Assembly: GCA_002425405.1 (NCBI GenBank)
Contig: DIME01000184.1
Span: 1-20,032 of the forward strand
Source: Candidatus Accumulibacter vicinus
GTDB lineage: Bacteria > Pseudomonadota > Gammaproteobacteria > Burkholderiales > Rhodocyclaceae
DNA length: 20,032 nt
Reading direction: 5' to 3'
In this document: positions 12,002-20,019 of the stretch, one piece after another
Numbering within the stretch: position 1 is the stretch's first letter
How the letters are laid out: each line of letters starts with the position of its first letter
Translations under genes and position numbers: made by a program
The notes under the pieces: model-generated
Database searches by the model: none
What the model was told of the DNA's origin: nothing
The model's input: only the letters and a program-made list of their open reading frames with translations

Positions 12002-12022
12002 GCCTGGTCACAGGAGGCTGAG

Positions 12023-12253
12023 ATGAAGACGTTCGATCGCATCACCAGGGATCCGGCGATGTTGGGTGGCCAACCGACGGTGCGCAGCATGCGGCTCACG
12101 GTCAGGCGGGTAGTAAAAGCCGTAGCACTATACCCAAATCGGGACGAGCTGTTTGCCGAGTATCCGGAACTCGAACCGGAAGACGTCCGTCAGGCGCTGG
12201 AGTTCGCCGCGCAGAACCTCGATGACCGGGTGATAGCTTTGGAGCTGGCTTGA
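12023..12253 (+). CDS. DUF433 family antitoxin
   Basis: The 76-residue protein has the DUF433 pattern: a strand/turn ITRDPAMLGGQPTVRSMRLTV followed by a helical part VKAVALYPNRDELFAEYPELEPEDVRQALEFAAQNL. DUF433 proteins are small helix-turn-helix-like antitoxins, usually next to a PIN-like DUF5615 toxin, and that gene follows directly. AGGAGG at 12012-12017, five bases before ATG 12023, fixes the start. Its stop overlaps the toxin start (TTGA), the standard coupled order antitoxin-toxin. It probably also represses the promoter at 11992 (inference). The module looks intact. Confidence 0.88.
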   Translation: MKTFDRITRDPAMLGGQPTVRSMRLTVRRVVKAVALYPNRDELFAEYPELEPEDVRQALEFAAQNLDDRVIALELA

Positions 12254-12633
12254 TCCGGCTGCTGCCGGACCAGGGACTGCCTCGCTCCGCCGTCCGATTG
12301 CTGGGTGATGTCGGCTGGGACGTGCTACACGCGGGAGACATTGGCATGGCCCGCTCATCGGACAGCGACATTCTGGACTACGCTCGCCGGGAGCGTCGCG
12401 TCTGCGTGACCCTGGATGCGGATTTTCACGCCCACCTTGCCGTGAGCGGCGCGGCACACCCTTCGACGGACCGTATCCGAATCGAAGGCTTGAACGGCTG
12501 TGCTCTGGCCGAGCTGCTGCAGAAGGTGTGGCCGATGATTGGCGATGCCCTGGACCGGGGCGCAATGGCGACGATCACTGAACGCGACATTCGCCGGGGC
12601 GGAGCGACGAGCAGGAACAATAGACGCCGGTGA
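12250..12633 (+). CDS. DUF5615 PIN-like toxin
   Basis: The 127-residue protein begins at a TTG overlapping the DUF433 stop: (M)IRLLPDQGLPRSAVRLLGDVGWD, DSDILDYARRERRVCVTLDADF and ITERDIRRG. This matches DUF5615, a compact PIN-like nuclease family. Acidic residues expected in the site are visible in LLPDQGLP, DSDILDYA and LDADF. DUF5615 proteins are paired with DUF433 antitoxins as VapC-like toxins. The first acidic residue falls in DQGLP, where many members have DENLP. The tail after DIRRG is Arg/Asn-rich and may be an extension. Otherwise the gene is of normal length and plausibly functional. Confidence 0.87.
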   Translation: MIRLLPDQGLPRSAVRLLGDVGWDVLHAGDIGMARSSDSDILDYARRERRVCVTLDADFHAHLAVSGAAHPSTDRIRIEGLNGCALAELLQKVWPMIGDALDRGAMATITERDIRRGGATSRNNRRR

Positions 12634-12944
12634 CTGCAAGCGGCTTCGCCAAAGGCTCGAAACTCCCGCGCGGACTGATGCTCACGGTATTCTCGTTGCG
12701 ATCCGGTCATCCGAGGGTGGTGGAAGCAGCCGTCAATGGCCGCGCGAAACCCACGCTACGAACGTGGCGCTGGAGCCACACCCGCGCCAGACAACCATCA
12801 GTCGCGCCGACAACGCGAAAGAAATTGGTTCGCCCTATTCACCAGGGCCGGCTAATGGGTGACGCCGCTCTTGTGGTTGGCAAAAACCAGACCCCGACAG
12901 ACATATGGGGCTAATGCGTGACCCCATTCATACGGGGCAAATTA
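12634..12944. other. Gene-free stretch with a degenerate direct repeat
   Basis: I see no convincing gene in these ~310 bases; the frames here have atypical residue composition and no family match. The stretch holds two copies of a 17-base sequence differing at two positions: GGCTAATGGGTGACGCC at 12850-12866 and GGCTAATGCGTGACCCC at 12909-12925. The second copy is followed by CCCC-N8-GGGG (12922-12937). These could be operators or relics of a mobile element. Confidence 0.6.
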
Positions 12945-12972
12945 TTGTGTGTGCAACTCGCGGTGCTAGACT
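12945..12972 (+). promoter_or_regulatory. Candidate sigma-70 promoter for the HicB-like gene
   Basis: TTGTGT (12945-12950) and TAGACT (12967-12972) are separated by 16 bases and lie 30 bases ahead of the HicB start at 13003. Both boxes are imperfect, so this is a candidate only. Confidence 0.35.
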
Positions 12973-13002
12973 ATGCGGCGTTCATTTCTGGAGGTCGCGG
13001 CC

Positions 13003-13326
13003 ATGGCCAGCACGATGCAGTTGACGGCAATCATCGAACGTGAGGGGGCCGAGTACATCTCCATCTGCCCGGAACTGGACATCGCCAGTCAAGGGGCCAC
13101 CATCGAAAAGGCATGCGACAATCTGCAGGAGGCAATAGAGCTGTTCTTCGAGACGGCCGATTCCTCCGAGATCGCCACCCGCCTCCATGACGAGGTGTTC
13201 GTCACCCGGGTTGAGGTCGCGGTTGGAAGGGACTTGTGTCGGCTGCTCGGCGACCACGGTTTCGAAGTGGTCGGCAGCGTGGCCGCCACGCGGTCATGCA
13301 GAAGCGGACAGCAGGCACCACCGTAA
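13003..13326 (+). CDS. HicB-like antitoxin fused in frame to a broken HicA
   Basis: ATG 13003 is supported by TGGAGG eight bases upstream. Residues 1-75 (MQLTAIIEREGAEYISICPE, then LDIASQGATIEKACDNLQEAIELFFETAD and RLHDEVFVTRVEVAVG) form a HicB-type antitoxin with the partial RNase-H-like fold. It normally ends about there. Here it continues without a stop into GRDLCRLLGDHGFEVV, the start of HicA, so a deletion has removed the HicB stop and HicA start. After VV the frame is wrong for HicA and runs to a stop at 13326. The HicB part could still fold, but the usual separate toxin is lost. Confidence 0.8.
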   Translation: MASTMQLTAIIEREGAEYISICPELDIASQGATIEKACDNLQEAIELFFETADSSEIATRLHDEVFVTRVEVAVGRDLCRLLGDHGFEVVGSVAATRSCRSGQQAPP

Positions 13327-13424
13327 CGGTCCCGGTCCCGCTGCACGACGAAATCTGCATCGGGACGCTTCAATCCATCATCCGCCCATCAGGCCTGCTC
13401 AAGTCTCTGTTCGAGCAAGGTTGA
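13225..13424 (+). pseudogene. hicA: HicA toxin remnant, 5' fused to hicB and frameshifted
   Basis: GRDLCRLLGDHGFEVV is read in the HicB frame (13225-13271). The rest, RQRGRHAVMQKR, TTVTVPVPLHDE and GTLQSIIRPSGLLKSLFEQG, is read one frame over from 13272 to the stop at 13424. Together they rebuild a nearly complete HicA mRNA interferase (double-stranded-RNA-binding-like fold). The catalytic His of HicA is normally in the GSHxxM segment, here GRHAVM. A single-base loss at 13270-13272 explains the shift. The toxin should be inactive unless the frameshift is an assembly error. Confidence 0.85.
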
Positions 13425-13499
13425 GCAGCAAGAATCGCTCCGAGAGGGCGAATGTTTCGGGGCAGCAATTCACGTAGGGCAGGTTTGCAAGAGCCTCCG

Positions 13500-14078
13500 T
13501 TAGCCGAAAGGCTTTACGCCGATCAGCCAGGCATGGCCGTAGAAGGCAAAGCCCAGCCAGCCGACGAGGCCCATGCCGAGCACCAGCGCATCGCTGGCCC
13601 AGCCGCGCACCGGGTAGGTCCGTCCGGCAATCCGGTCGCGGCGCCGCAACGAGACGAAACTCGCCACGGCCCAGACGAGGAAGGCGCCGAACAGGGTCGC
13701 GTCGGCCAGACTGCCGTTGGCCAGCAGATGTGCCAATGCCCAGAGCTTGACACCGGCGACCATCGGATGGCCGACCTTTGCCTGCAGGTGGCTGCCGGGC
13801 ACGAAGGCGGCGACCAGCAGAATGAACGCCGGCAGGGTCAGCAGGGCGGCCAGGTGGCGAGTCCCCCGCGGCGCCAGCCAGAGGACCGGGGAATCCACGT
13901 GTGCCAGGCCATAACCCCAGATGATCAGCGCCAACCCGAGCGCCGAGACGAGCGAGAAAACGCCTTTCCAGCGCATTTCGCCGAGCCGGGCGAGTTGAGC
14001 ATCGCGCCAGTCGCCAGCGACGATGCGTAGCGAATGAGCGCCGAGGAAAACGATCAGCCCGATGACGAGATAGCTCAT
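13500..14078 (-). CDS. nnrU: NnrU family membrane protein
   Basis: The 192-residue protein has about five or six hydrophobic helices: 1-20, ~38-58, ~73-95, ~108-128, ~132-145 and ~165-185. Family-typical pieces are GAHSLRI near the start, GHPMVAGVKLWALAHLLANG and the C-terminal GHAWLIGVKPFG. NnrU proteins were found beside nitrite/nitric-oxide reductase regulation genes and are related to NnrU/isoprenylcysteine-methyltransferase-like integral membrane proteins; their chemistry is unknown. The start overlaps the flotillin-like gene stop by ATGA, so it is the last gene of the PspA-YqiJ-YqiK operon. There are no denitrification genes nearby, so a membrane-homeostasis role is as likely. Confidence 0.9.
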   Translation of the reverse strand: MSYLVIGLIVFLGAHSLRIVAGDWRDAQLARLGEMRWKGVFSLVSALGLALIIWGYGLAHVDSPVLWLAPRGTRHLAALLTLPAFILLVAAFVPGSHLQAKVGHPMVAGVKLWALAHLLANGSLADATLFGAFLVWAVASFVSLRRRDRIAGRTYPVRGWASDALVLGMGLVGWLGFAFYGHAWLIGVKPFG

Positions 14079-15769
14079 GACGGTCTCCCGGCCTGCGATG
14101 ACGCGCTGTCAGAATTGCCCAGCATTCCGGACAGCGCGCGGGCAACGCCGCTGATTCCGTCGTTGGACAGGCCGGCATCCTTCATCACGGCATCAACGAT
14201 CGGCTTGGCCAGTTGGTACTGCAGTGCCGAGTTCATCACCTGCTCCGGAAACGTCGCGCCGCTGCCGCCGTCTGCTGGCTGTGCCGCTGCACCGGGCAGG
14301 CCACTGACCTGAAAGATGCGGATCGAGTCAATCTTCTCGATCGGACGAACCGCCTGCTCGAGGATCCGGGGCAGTTGCTGGAGCAACAGGGTGCGCACCT
14401 GCAGATCGATCTGTGCGGCAGACAGGGTGTTGAGTGCCTCGTTGATGGCACGTTTTCCTTCGGCCTCGGCGAGCGCTGCTGCCTGGCGTGCCTTGGCCTC
14501 GATGGTCACCGCCTCGGCGCGGTCGAGCGCGGCGTCCTTCTCGGCCGCGGCCGACACCTTGACGCCGATGGCTTTCTGCTCGGCCTCCTTCGCAGCCTCG
14601 ATCAACTGGATGCTCTTTTCCCGCTCGGCGACGGCCACCTGGCGTGCCGTGTTGACCGCCTCTGCAGCCTTGACGGCTTCGGCGCGGGCAAGGTCGGCGG
14701 CCGCGTCGGCTTCAGACTGCTCACGCGACTTGGTGGCGATGGCGATCTGGGTGTCCTGGCGGGCAATCTCGACCTGTTTTCGTTGCTCGGCACGCTGCAT
14801 TTCCGTCTTGCGCTCGAGTTCGATTTCACGGGTCTGGATGGCCAGATTCTTGTCGATCTCGGCGCCCCTGATTTCCCGTTCGGCTTCGATGCGCTTCTCG
14901 CTGACCTGCCGCTCGGCCTGAATCTTGGCCGCCTCGGCCTCGCGGCTGCGCTCGGCCTGCTGTGTGGCGATCAACGCTGCCTGCTCGGCCCGGTTGTTCT
15001 CGATCTCTCGCTTCTGCGCGAGCGAAGCGAATTCCTGATCCTTCTCGATGGTCAGCTTCAGGCGGCTTGCTTCGAGATTCTTGGTGCGTACCTGGACCTC
15101 GGTATCCTGTTCCACGTCATTGCGCTGCTTGCGGCGCGCTTCGGTCTGTTCGGTCAGGCGGGTCAGGCCTTCGGCATCGAAAGCGTTGTTCGGGTTGAAG
15201 AACTGCTTGTCCGTCTGATCGAGACTGGTCAGGGAAACCGATTCGAGTTCAAGGCCGTTCTTTTCGAGGTCTTCGGCGACAGCGTTCTGGACGGCCTGGA
15301 CGAAGTCCCGGCGTTTGTCCTGCAGTTCCTGGATCGTCATGGTCGCGGCAGTGGCCCGCAGCGAGTCGACGAACTTGTCTTCGACCAGCGCCTTCAGCTC
15401 GTCCGGGCTCATCGTACGGGCGCCAAGGGTCTGCGCGGCGATACTGATCGCCTCTTCGGTCTGCTTGACCCGCACGAAGAATGCGGCCGTCACATCGACG
15501 CGCATGCGATCCCGTGTGATCAGGCTTTCGCGTTCGCGGCGAAGCACTTCCAGCTTGAGCGTGTTCATGTTGACGAGGACACGCTCATGGAAAACCGGCA
15601 AGACGATGGCGCCGCCGTCCATGATCACTTTCTGGCCACCGAGACCGGTGCGCACGAAAGCGGTTTCCTTGGTCGAGCGCTTGTAAAGGCGCGCGAAGAT
15701 GATTCCGATGGTCAGCAGGGCGATCAGCACCATGCCGGCCAGGGCGGCAAGCTCGATCAGATTGTTCAT
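14075..15769 (-). CDS. yqiK: Flotillin-like SPFH protein YqiK
   Basis: The 564-residue protein has an N-terminal membrane helix at ~7-27, an SPFH/band-7 domain at ~30-200 (ETAFVRTGLGGQKVIMDGG, DRMRVDVTAAFFVRVKQTEEAI), then a long Glu/Ala/Lys/Gln coiled coil at ~215-450 and a C-terminal tail (IRIFQVSGLPG, ALQYQLAKPIVDAVM). It belongs to the YqiK/FloA-FloT flotillins, which organise membrane microdomains. The gene before it encodes a YqiJ-type NfeD-like partner, the usual companion. It overlaps nnrU by ATGA and follows yqiJ after 54 bases. Length and domain order are normal. Confidence 0.95.
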   Translation of the reverse strand: MNNLIELAALAGMVLIALLTIGIIFARLYKRSTKETAFVRTGLGGQKVIMDGGAIVLPVFHERVLVNMNTLKLEVLRRERESLITRDRMRVDVTAAFFVRVKQTEEAISIAAQTLGARTMSPDELKALVEDKFVDSLRATAATMTIQELQDKRRDFVQAVQNAVAEDLEKNGLELESVSLTSLDQTDKQFFNPNNAFDAEGLTRLTEQTEARRKQRNDVEQDTEVQVRTKNLEASRLKLTIEKDQEFASLAQKREIENNRAEQAALIATQQAERSREAEAAKIQAERQVSEKRIEAEREIRGAEIDKNLAIQTREIELERKTEMQRAEQRKQVEIARQDTQIAIATKSREQSEADAAADLARAEAVKAAEAVNTARQVAVAEREKSIQLIEAAKEAEQKAIGVKVSAAAEKDAALDRAEAVTIEAKARQAAALAEAEGKRAINEALNTLSAAQIDLQVRTLLLQQLPRILEQAVRPIEKIDSIRIFQVSGLPGAAAQPADGGSGATFPEQVMNSALQYQLAKPIVDAVMKDAGLSNDGISGVARALSGMLGNSDSASSQAGRPS

Positions 15770-15823
15770 GTTTTCGGTTCTCCCTCAGCGGTGATTTCGG
15801 GAGTCGCTGACGCGACTTCCAAA

Positions 15824-16450
15824 TTAAAGCAATGCGGGGTGGGGATTGGCAATACAACGGTACGACGCCCCGGTCTTGCGGACAATGAGAATCTGGGCTC
15901 CTTCGTCGAAGGTTTCATCGTCCACATCCGGCTCGACCATCAGGTAGTGCGTTCTCCCCTGGCTGTCACGCACCCGCGCCTGCGCCGCCAGCCCACGGCG
16001 AGCGACGCCCGCCGAAACGACACCGGCACGGCCGATCAGCGACAACTCGCTGACCGCACTGCTTTCGTCGCGAGGAATGATACGCGCCGCCAGCTTGCCG
16101 AGGCTGCCGACGGTTGCCAGGCTGGGCGGTAGCGCGACGATTCCGGCGATCCAGGCCGGCAGGTAGAAGCCAAGCAAGCCATGCAGCAGCATCTGCAGCG
16201 CGTAGCCGAACAGCGCATAGGCAGAGAGAAAGAGAACCAGCAGTACCAGCGAAGGCACTTTGCCGACATGCAGCCAACCGAGCGCCCGGTCGATTCCGCT
16301 ATCGCCGTCGATCTCGGGAAGCAGTTGATCGAGCAGATTGCTCGGACTCAAGGAGATCAGCATGCCGACGCCTTCGAGCAGGGCGATGACGATGACCAGC
16401 ACGAAGGCGACGCCGAAGGGCAGCGTCTCCGCCGCGACGAACAGACTCAC
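15824..16450 (-). CDS. yqiJ: YqiJ family membrane protein (NfeD-like)
   Basis: The 208-residue protein has an N-terminal helix (LPFGVAFVLVIVIALLEGVGMLI, ~10-32), two or three further membrane helices at ~62-115 (SLVLLVLFLSAYALFGYAL, then LPAWIAGIVALPPSL) and a C-terminal soluble domain (~130-205: LIGRAGVVSAGVARRGLAAQ, then RVRDSQGRTHYLMVEPD). The soluble part has the OB-fold pattern of NfeD-type flotillin partners. YqiJ and YqiK act together at membrane microdomains. The start overlaps the pspA stop by ATGA, tying it to phage-shock/membrane-stress expression. Confidence 0.92.
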   Translation of the reverse strand: MSLFVAAETLPFGVAFVLVIVIALLEGVGMLISLSPSNLLDQLLPEIDGDSGIDRALGWLHVGKVPSLVLLVLFLSAYALFGYALQMLLHGLLGFYLPAWIAGIVALPPSLATVGSLGKLAARIIPRDESSAVSELSLIGRAGVVSAGVARRGLAAQARVRDSQGRTHYLMVEPDVDDETFDEGAQILIVRKTGASYRCIANPHPALL

Positions 16451-17118
16451 GCCTTGCCCGCCTTGAGCAGCGCCATGCGCTCGGCGATCTTGTTCTCGCG
16501 AACGAGATCGTCGAGTTCCCGGAGCCTTGCCGCCTGTTCGAGGCTGCCCGTGCGGGCAGTCCCGGCGAGCCCGGTTTGCCGCTCGTATACCCGATCGAAA
16601 GCGCTGGTGACGGCATCCATTCGATGATCGGTCGGCTTGCTCGAACTGCCACTGCCGGCGAGCGTCGCGGCGGCGGCCCGGCTCTTGCGAAACTCGGACA
16701 AGGCTTCTTCCATCTCGCGTTTCTTGGCGAGCAGCGCGGTGACATAGCCCTTGAACTCGCTTTCCTGGCGCGCGAGCTCGGCCAGTGTCATCTCGAGGAT
16801 CGGAATCTGGGCCTCGATGTCGAGTTGGCGGGCTACCGCCGCGCGGGCAAGTTCCTCGCGCTGCAGAACCATGGCCTGCTCGATCTGTCCGCCCAGTTTC
16901 TCATGCTGCGCATTCAGGTTCGCATGCTGTTGCTGCGCGAGATGGCGGTTGGCGCTGACCAGACCCAGTTCATGGCGAACGTCGTCGATCACCGCATCGG
17001 CCTCGCGAATCGATTGCTGCATGATCGCTTCGGGCGCTTGATCCTCGATGCGGTCGATGAGTGCGTGTACGCCGCCAGCGATCACGCGGCCCACGCGGTT
17101 CTTGAGAGTATCGGCCAT
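16447..17118 (-). CDS. pspA: PspA/IM30 family membrane-stress protein
   Basis: The 223-residue protein is almost entirely helical coiled coil: LKNRVGRVIAGGVHALIDRI, then PEAIMQQSIREADAVIDDVR, an oligomerising hairpin to ~150, and a C-terminal helix ending LVRENKIAERMALLKAGKA. This is the PspA/IM30 (ESCRT-III-like) family, which polymerises on damaged inner membranes. ATG 17118 is chosen over longer frames because AAGGAG lies six bases upstream and the protein then begins at the family's first helix. It heads the pspA-yqiJ-yqiK-nnrU operon; the promoter must lie in 17119-17260. A strong sigma-54 site, as in enteric psp operons, was not found. Confidence 0.92.
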   Translation of the reverse strand: MADTLKNRVGRVIAGGVHALIDRIEDQAPEAIMQQSIREADAVIDDVRHELGLVSANRHLAQQQHANLNAQHEKLGGQIEQAMVLQREELARAAVARQLDIEAQIPILEMTLAELARQESEFKGYVTALLAKKREMEEALSEFRKSRAAAATLAGSGSSSKPTDHRMDAVTSAFDRVYERQTGLAGTARTGSLEQAARLRELDDLVRENKIAERMALLKAGKA

Positions 17119-17260
17119 GTCAGGCTCCTTCTGGAAGTCAGGGTTGAGAAAATGCTTGCGGTCAGCGCAGGCTTCGTGGCCCGGCGCAATGATCGCGTCG
17201 ACCTTGCGCCGGGCCGGCCGGTCGGCGCAACCGGTGGCAAGCGGGGTCGGCAAGGGCGCG

Positions 17261-18445
17261 CTACGCAGCATCCGAGGAAAAATTCACCATGGCGGCGAAC
17301 ATGCTTCGATTCGCATCGACGTTTCCAGCGTGTTCCAGGTATGCAGCGGCGGCAGTTCGAGCAGCCGTTGACACTTCCGCGAATCTTGCCGCGTCCCAGC
17401 TTACGGCTTCGTTCAGGGCTGCGACAAAGGATTCCGGCCGAGAAAGCGGGATCTCCCAGCCGTACCCCTTTTCCTGCAAGCCTCGCCAGGGGGTGGCATC
17501 GCTGATCAGGATCGCACAACCCGCTGCCATGGCTTCGAGAATGACGTGCCCGAAGTTCTCGCCAAGCGTCGGAAACAGAAAGACATGGTATCTGCCCAGC
17601 ATGGTGACGACATCCTTCGACTCGATGGGCCCCTTCTGGGTGACCTGCAAAGTCGTCGGCGCGGTCTCGATGATCGCCTGGCATTCATGCCAATAGGCCT
17701 GGTCTTCGAGCGGCCCCCAGATATCGAACGCGATGCTTCCGGAAGCCTCCGAGAGAACCTTGAGCGCGTAGTGCAGGTTCTTCTTGCGCGCCACTCTCGA
17801 CAGGAAGGCCACCCGCAATTGGCCGGACTGTTTCTCCGGCAGGGGGTTGGCGACCCCCTGCGGGTTCGTTGAAAGATTGCCGGCCACGAAAAACCGACCC
17901 GGCCCACGCCTGCCATCCGAAGGCAACGGAAAATACGCCGAGATCTCCGATTGCTCACGCGGCGTCGAGGCGTGCCAGCAGACTCGATCGTAGCACCCCA
18001 GCAATCTCGCGACGGCCAGGTAGCACTGCTTCTTCCTTCGTTTCAGGCTCAATGCTCCGGGCGAGAATTCGCCACGCGGAGCGAGCAGCACCGGGGTCTT
18101 GTTCCGAAGCATTCCCAGTGCCAGCAGCACCTTGATCGTGTGACTGGAGAAAAAACTGTTGAGGTACACACACGACCAGTTCCCGGCAAGCAACTTCATC
18201 AGGTCGTTCCATGGCGGCAGGCCCGAGTCGGTATAAAACACATGACCCTTGCCAACCCTCACCCATTCTCCCAGTTTTATTCCCTCGTATCGCTGCAACT
18301 CACCCAAATCCTTCGCCGAAGTCACCACGTAAAAAGAAAAATCATCCCCCAGCATTTCGACGATGCTGGCAATGCTCTTGATCGGACCCCCTGCCTTGTA
18401 GCCCGGAAGGTAATAATCACTGAAGACAAGAATCCTGCATTTCAT
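17261..18445 (-). CDS. Glycosyltransferase (GT4-type, GT-B fold)
   Basis: The 394-residue protein starts MKCRILVFSDYYLPGYKAGG-P (N-terminal Rossmann half with a Gly-rich acceptor loop) and continues with LLAPRGEFSPGALS and ASTPREQSEI. The donor half has RVAFLSRVARKKNLHYALKV and the EX7E-type motif in GENFGHVILEAMAAGCAIL (two Glu eight apart), typical of retaining GT4 enzymes. It would add a sugar to a lipid-linked exopolysaccharide or O-antigen intermediate at the cytoplasmic face. ATG 18445 gives the family-typical start; its ribosome site is weak. It sits 52 bases downstream of the Wzy-like polymerase gene, in the same direction, so one operon is likely. Donor and acceptor sugars cannot be told. 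Confidence 0.92.
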   Translation of the reverse strand: MKCRILVFSDYYLPGYKAGGPIKSIASIVEMLGDDFSFYVVTSAKDLGELQRYEGIKLGEWVRVGKGHVFYTDSGLPPWNDLMKLLAGNWSCVYLNSFFSSHTIKVLLALGMLRNKTPVLLAPRGEFSPGALSLKRRKKQCYLAVARLLGCYDRVCWHASTPREQSEISAYFPLPSDGRRGPGRFFVAGNLSTNPQGVANPLPEKQSGQLRVAFLSRVARKKNLHYALKVLSEASGSIAFDIWGPLEDQAYWHECQAIIETAPTTLQVTQKGPIESKDVVTMLGRYHVFLFPTLGENFGHVILEAMAAGCAILISDATPWRGLQEKGYGWEIPLSRPESFVAALNEAVSWDAARFAEVSTAARTAAAAYLEHAGNVDANRSMFAAMVNFSSDAA

Positions 18446-18497
18446 ATTGCAAATGTCGTTTCCGTCAAGGGATCGAAGCAAAAGGATCGCACCGGCC

Positions 18498-19826
18498 TCA
18501 CCTCCGGTAGCGCAGCATGACCGAACAGAACAACCAGGCAATCAGGAAGCTGGTCAGAAACTGGGCGAGTCGCAGATTCGTCAACTGGAAATTGAGAAGG
18601 ACCATCAAGAAAACATAAAGGCTGAAAAAGGTTCTTCTCGACATCATGAACGAATATGAGGAACGAATGATCATTCCCAGGATGAACATGCCGATCACCA
18701 CACCCAGCAAGCCGGCACTCGCGTAGCCAATACCGATGGTTTCCGGCGGTGTGGAGGAAGGGTACATCTTCCAGAACGGCGTTGGCGGGATCACGTTCCA
18801 TCCCTCCATCAAACTTCGGATATAAACGCCATCATCGACGGGAGGCTTGTCAGGAAAGAAGGTGCTTGGTATTGGAGCGTACAGCAGATCGATGTATGAG
18901 CGCCCCCACCAGTAGTCGTTCTGATCGAAATACTTGATGATGAACATATAGGTATCGACATAACTCAATTGGGTGACGAAGATGTTAACGTTGTCCAGCA
19001 CATCTGCGAACAGTTCGCCCGGACGATTCATATAATACTCGAGAGCATCCCCCTGCCTGAGCAGCAGAACGCTGACGAAATAAAATGCCACGAAAACAAC
19101 CAATGCGACATGGGAGAGTCTGACCGAGTTTATTTTCCTGATGCTGTAGTGCCAGGTCAACAACAGCATCAGGAGCAAATGCAGAAGATGCTTCCTGCCT
19201 CCGAAAGCGGTATAACTGATCGCCGCGATAAGGAAAAAAAGTGCCAGACAGATTTTTTTTCCGATGCCATTGCCGTACTGAAATGAATAGGCCATCAAAA
19301 GTACGCTGAAGGCGAGCATGGCGTTGGCCGCGGTGGATAAATAGCCGAGGCCGGCGGTGAGACTGGTGCGGTCGCCCAGGTTCAGAAGTAAAAACTCCAA
19401 GCCGCCAACAAGCTGCACCTGCACGATCCACAGGGCCATGCCAAGCAGCAGAGCGATCACGGCAGCTCTCAGGACCGTGCCTTCCGACAGGGCAGATACC
19501 CTGGGCACACCGGCGGACGAAACCCAGCCAAAGGACAGACGTCCGGCAGTCAGATATCCCGCGAAAACGCACAAATACGCGACCCCTTGAACAAAGGTAT
19601 ATTTCAGGAACAAATCATTGAACTCGTGGTAGCGAATATGCTGAGCAACTGGAGGATACATGACCGAAGGGTCGAAGGAGAGAAGCAGCAGATACGGAAC
19701 CGTCGTGACGAAGCTCAATATCGAATAGGTTCGCAGCGGGGCGAAGATCCCCTGGCCACGCTCAATCGCCCAGGGGATCAGCAGGAATCCGGTCATGACC
19801 ACGATCGCCAGAAGCCTCTCAATCAT
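18498..19826 (-). CDS. O-antigen/exopolysaccharide polymerase (Wzy-like)
   Basis: This 442-residue integral membrane protein has about ten to twelve hydrophobic segments and a large periplasmic-type loop at roughly 290-370 (DYWWGRSYIDLLYAPIPSTF, then PFWKMYPSSTPPETIGIGYA) typical of Wzy-like polymerases (oligosaccharide repeat-unit polymerase family). GGRKHLLHLLLMLLL (around 200-220) resembles the conserved cytoplasmic Arg-rich turn of the family. ATG 19826 overlaps the stop of the upstream acyltransferase (ATGATTGA), supporting that start. The local base composition is lower in GC than the DGR region, common for polysaccharide loci. It would join repeat units in the periplasm; exopolysaccharide rather than O-antigen cannot be decided. 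Confidence 0.85.
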   Translation of the reverse strand: MIERLLAIVVMTGFLLIPWAIERGQGIFAPLRTYSILSFVTTVPYLLLLSFDPSVMYPPVAQHIRYHEFNDLFLKYTFVQGVAYLCVFAGYLTAGRLSFGWVSSAGVPRVSALSEGTVLRAAVIALLLGMALWIVQVQLVGGLEFLLLNLGDRTSLTAGLGYLSTAANAMLAFSVLLMAYSFQYGNGIGKKICLALFFLIAAISYTAFGGRKHLLHLLLMLLLTWHYSIRKINSVRLSHVALVVFVAFYFVSVLLLRQGDALEYYMNRPGELFADVLDNVNIFVTQLSYVDTYMFIIKYFDQNDYWWGRSYIDLLYAPIPSTFFPDKPPVDDGVYIRSLMEGWNVIPPTPFWKMYPSSTPPETIGIGYASAGLLGVVIGMFILGMIIRSSYSFMMSRRTFFSLYVFLMVLLNFQLTNLRLAQFLTSFLIAWLFCSVMLRYRR

Positions 19827-20019
19827 TGCCGAGTCTTCGCACCACCCGTGCGGGATTACCCGCGACCACGACATGTGGGTCAATGGGTTTGGTCACCACG
19901 GAAGCGGCCGCAACGACGCTCCCTTCGCCAATGCTGCTGCAGTTTTCCATGATGATGGCGTGCGCGCCGATCCACACCCTTGCGCCGATTGTTTTCGGTA
20001 TCCCCTTAGGAGCATAGCC
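19819..20019 (-). pseudogene. Hexapeptide acyltransferase C-terminal part, cut by an in-frame stop near the edge
   Basis: Read leftward, the frame encodes PKTIGARVWIGAHAIIMENC, SIGEGSVVAAASVV and VVVAGNPARVVRRL, the left-handed beta-helix C-terminus of a LacA/WcaF-type sugar O-acetyltransferase. The AGNPA motif and trailing Arg-rich end are characteristic. It stops at 19819-19821 inside the start of the polymerase gene. Upstream, the same frame meets TAA at 20020-20022, before a normal catalytic His region would appear. Only ten bases remain to the edge, so this may be a nonsense or frameshift mutation, a consensus error, or a gene already decayed. The domain identity is secure; the gene status is not. 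Confidence 0.6.

Noticed and set aside
13399..14178. 259-residue minus-strand frame over nnrU
   Set aside because: Out of frame with the well-defined NnrU membrane protein and Arg/Pro-rich; a shadow.
14213..16132. 639-residue plus-strand frame over yqiK/yqiJ
   Set aside because: Antisense of a long coiled-coil gene whose codon pattern commonly leaves the opposite strand open.
17119..17260. Possible sigma-54 site upstream of pspA (GGGCCACGAAGCCTGCGC, minus strand)
   Set aside because: The invariant GG of the -24 box cannot be aligned at the proper spacing with the GC of -12; only a partial match.
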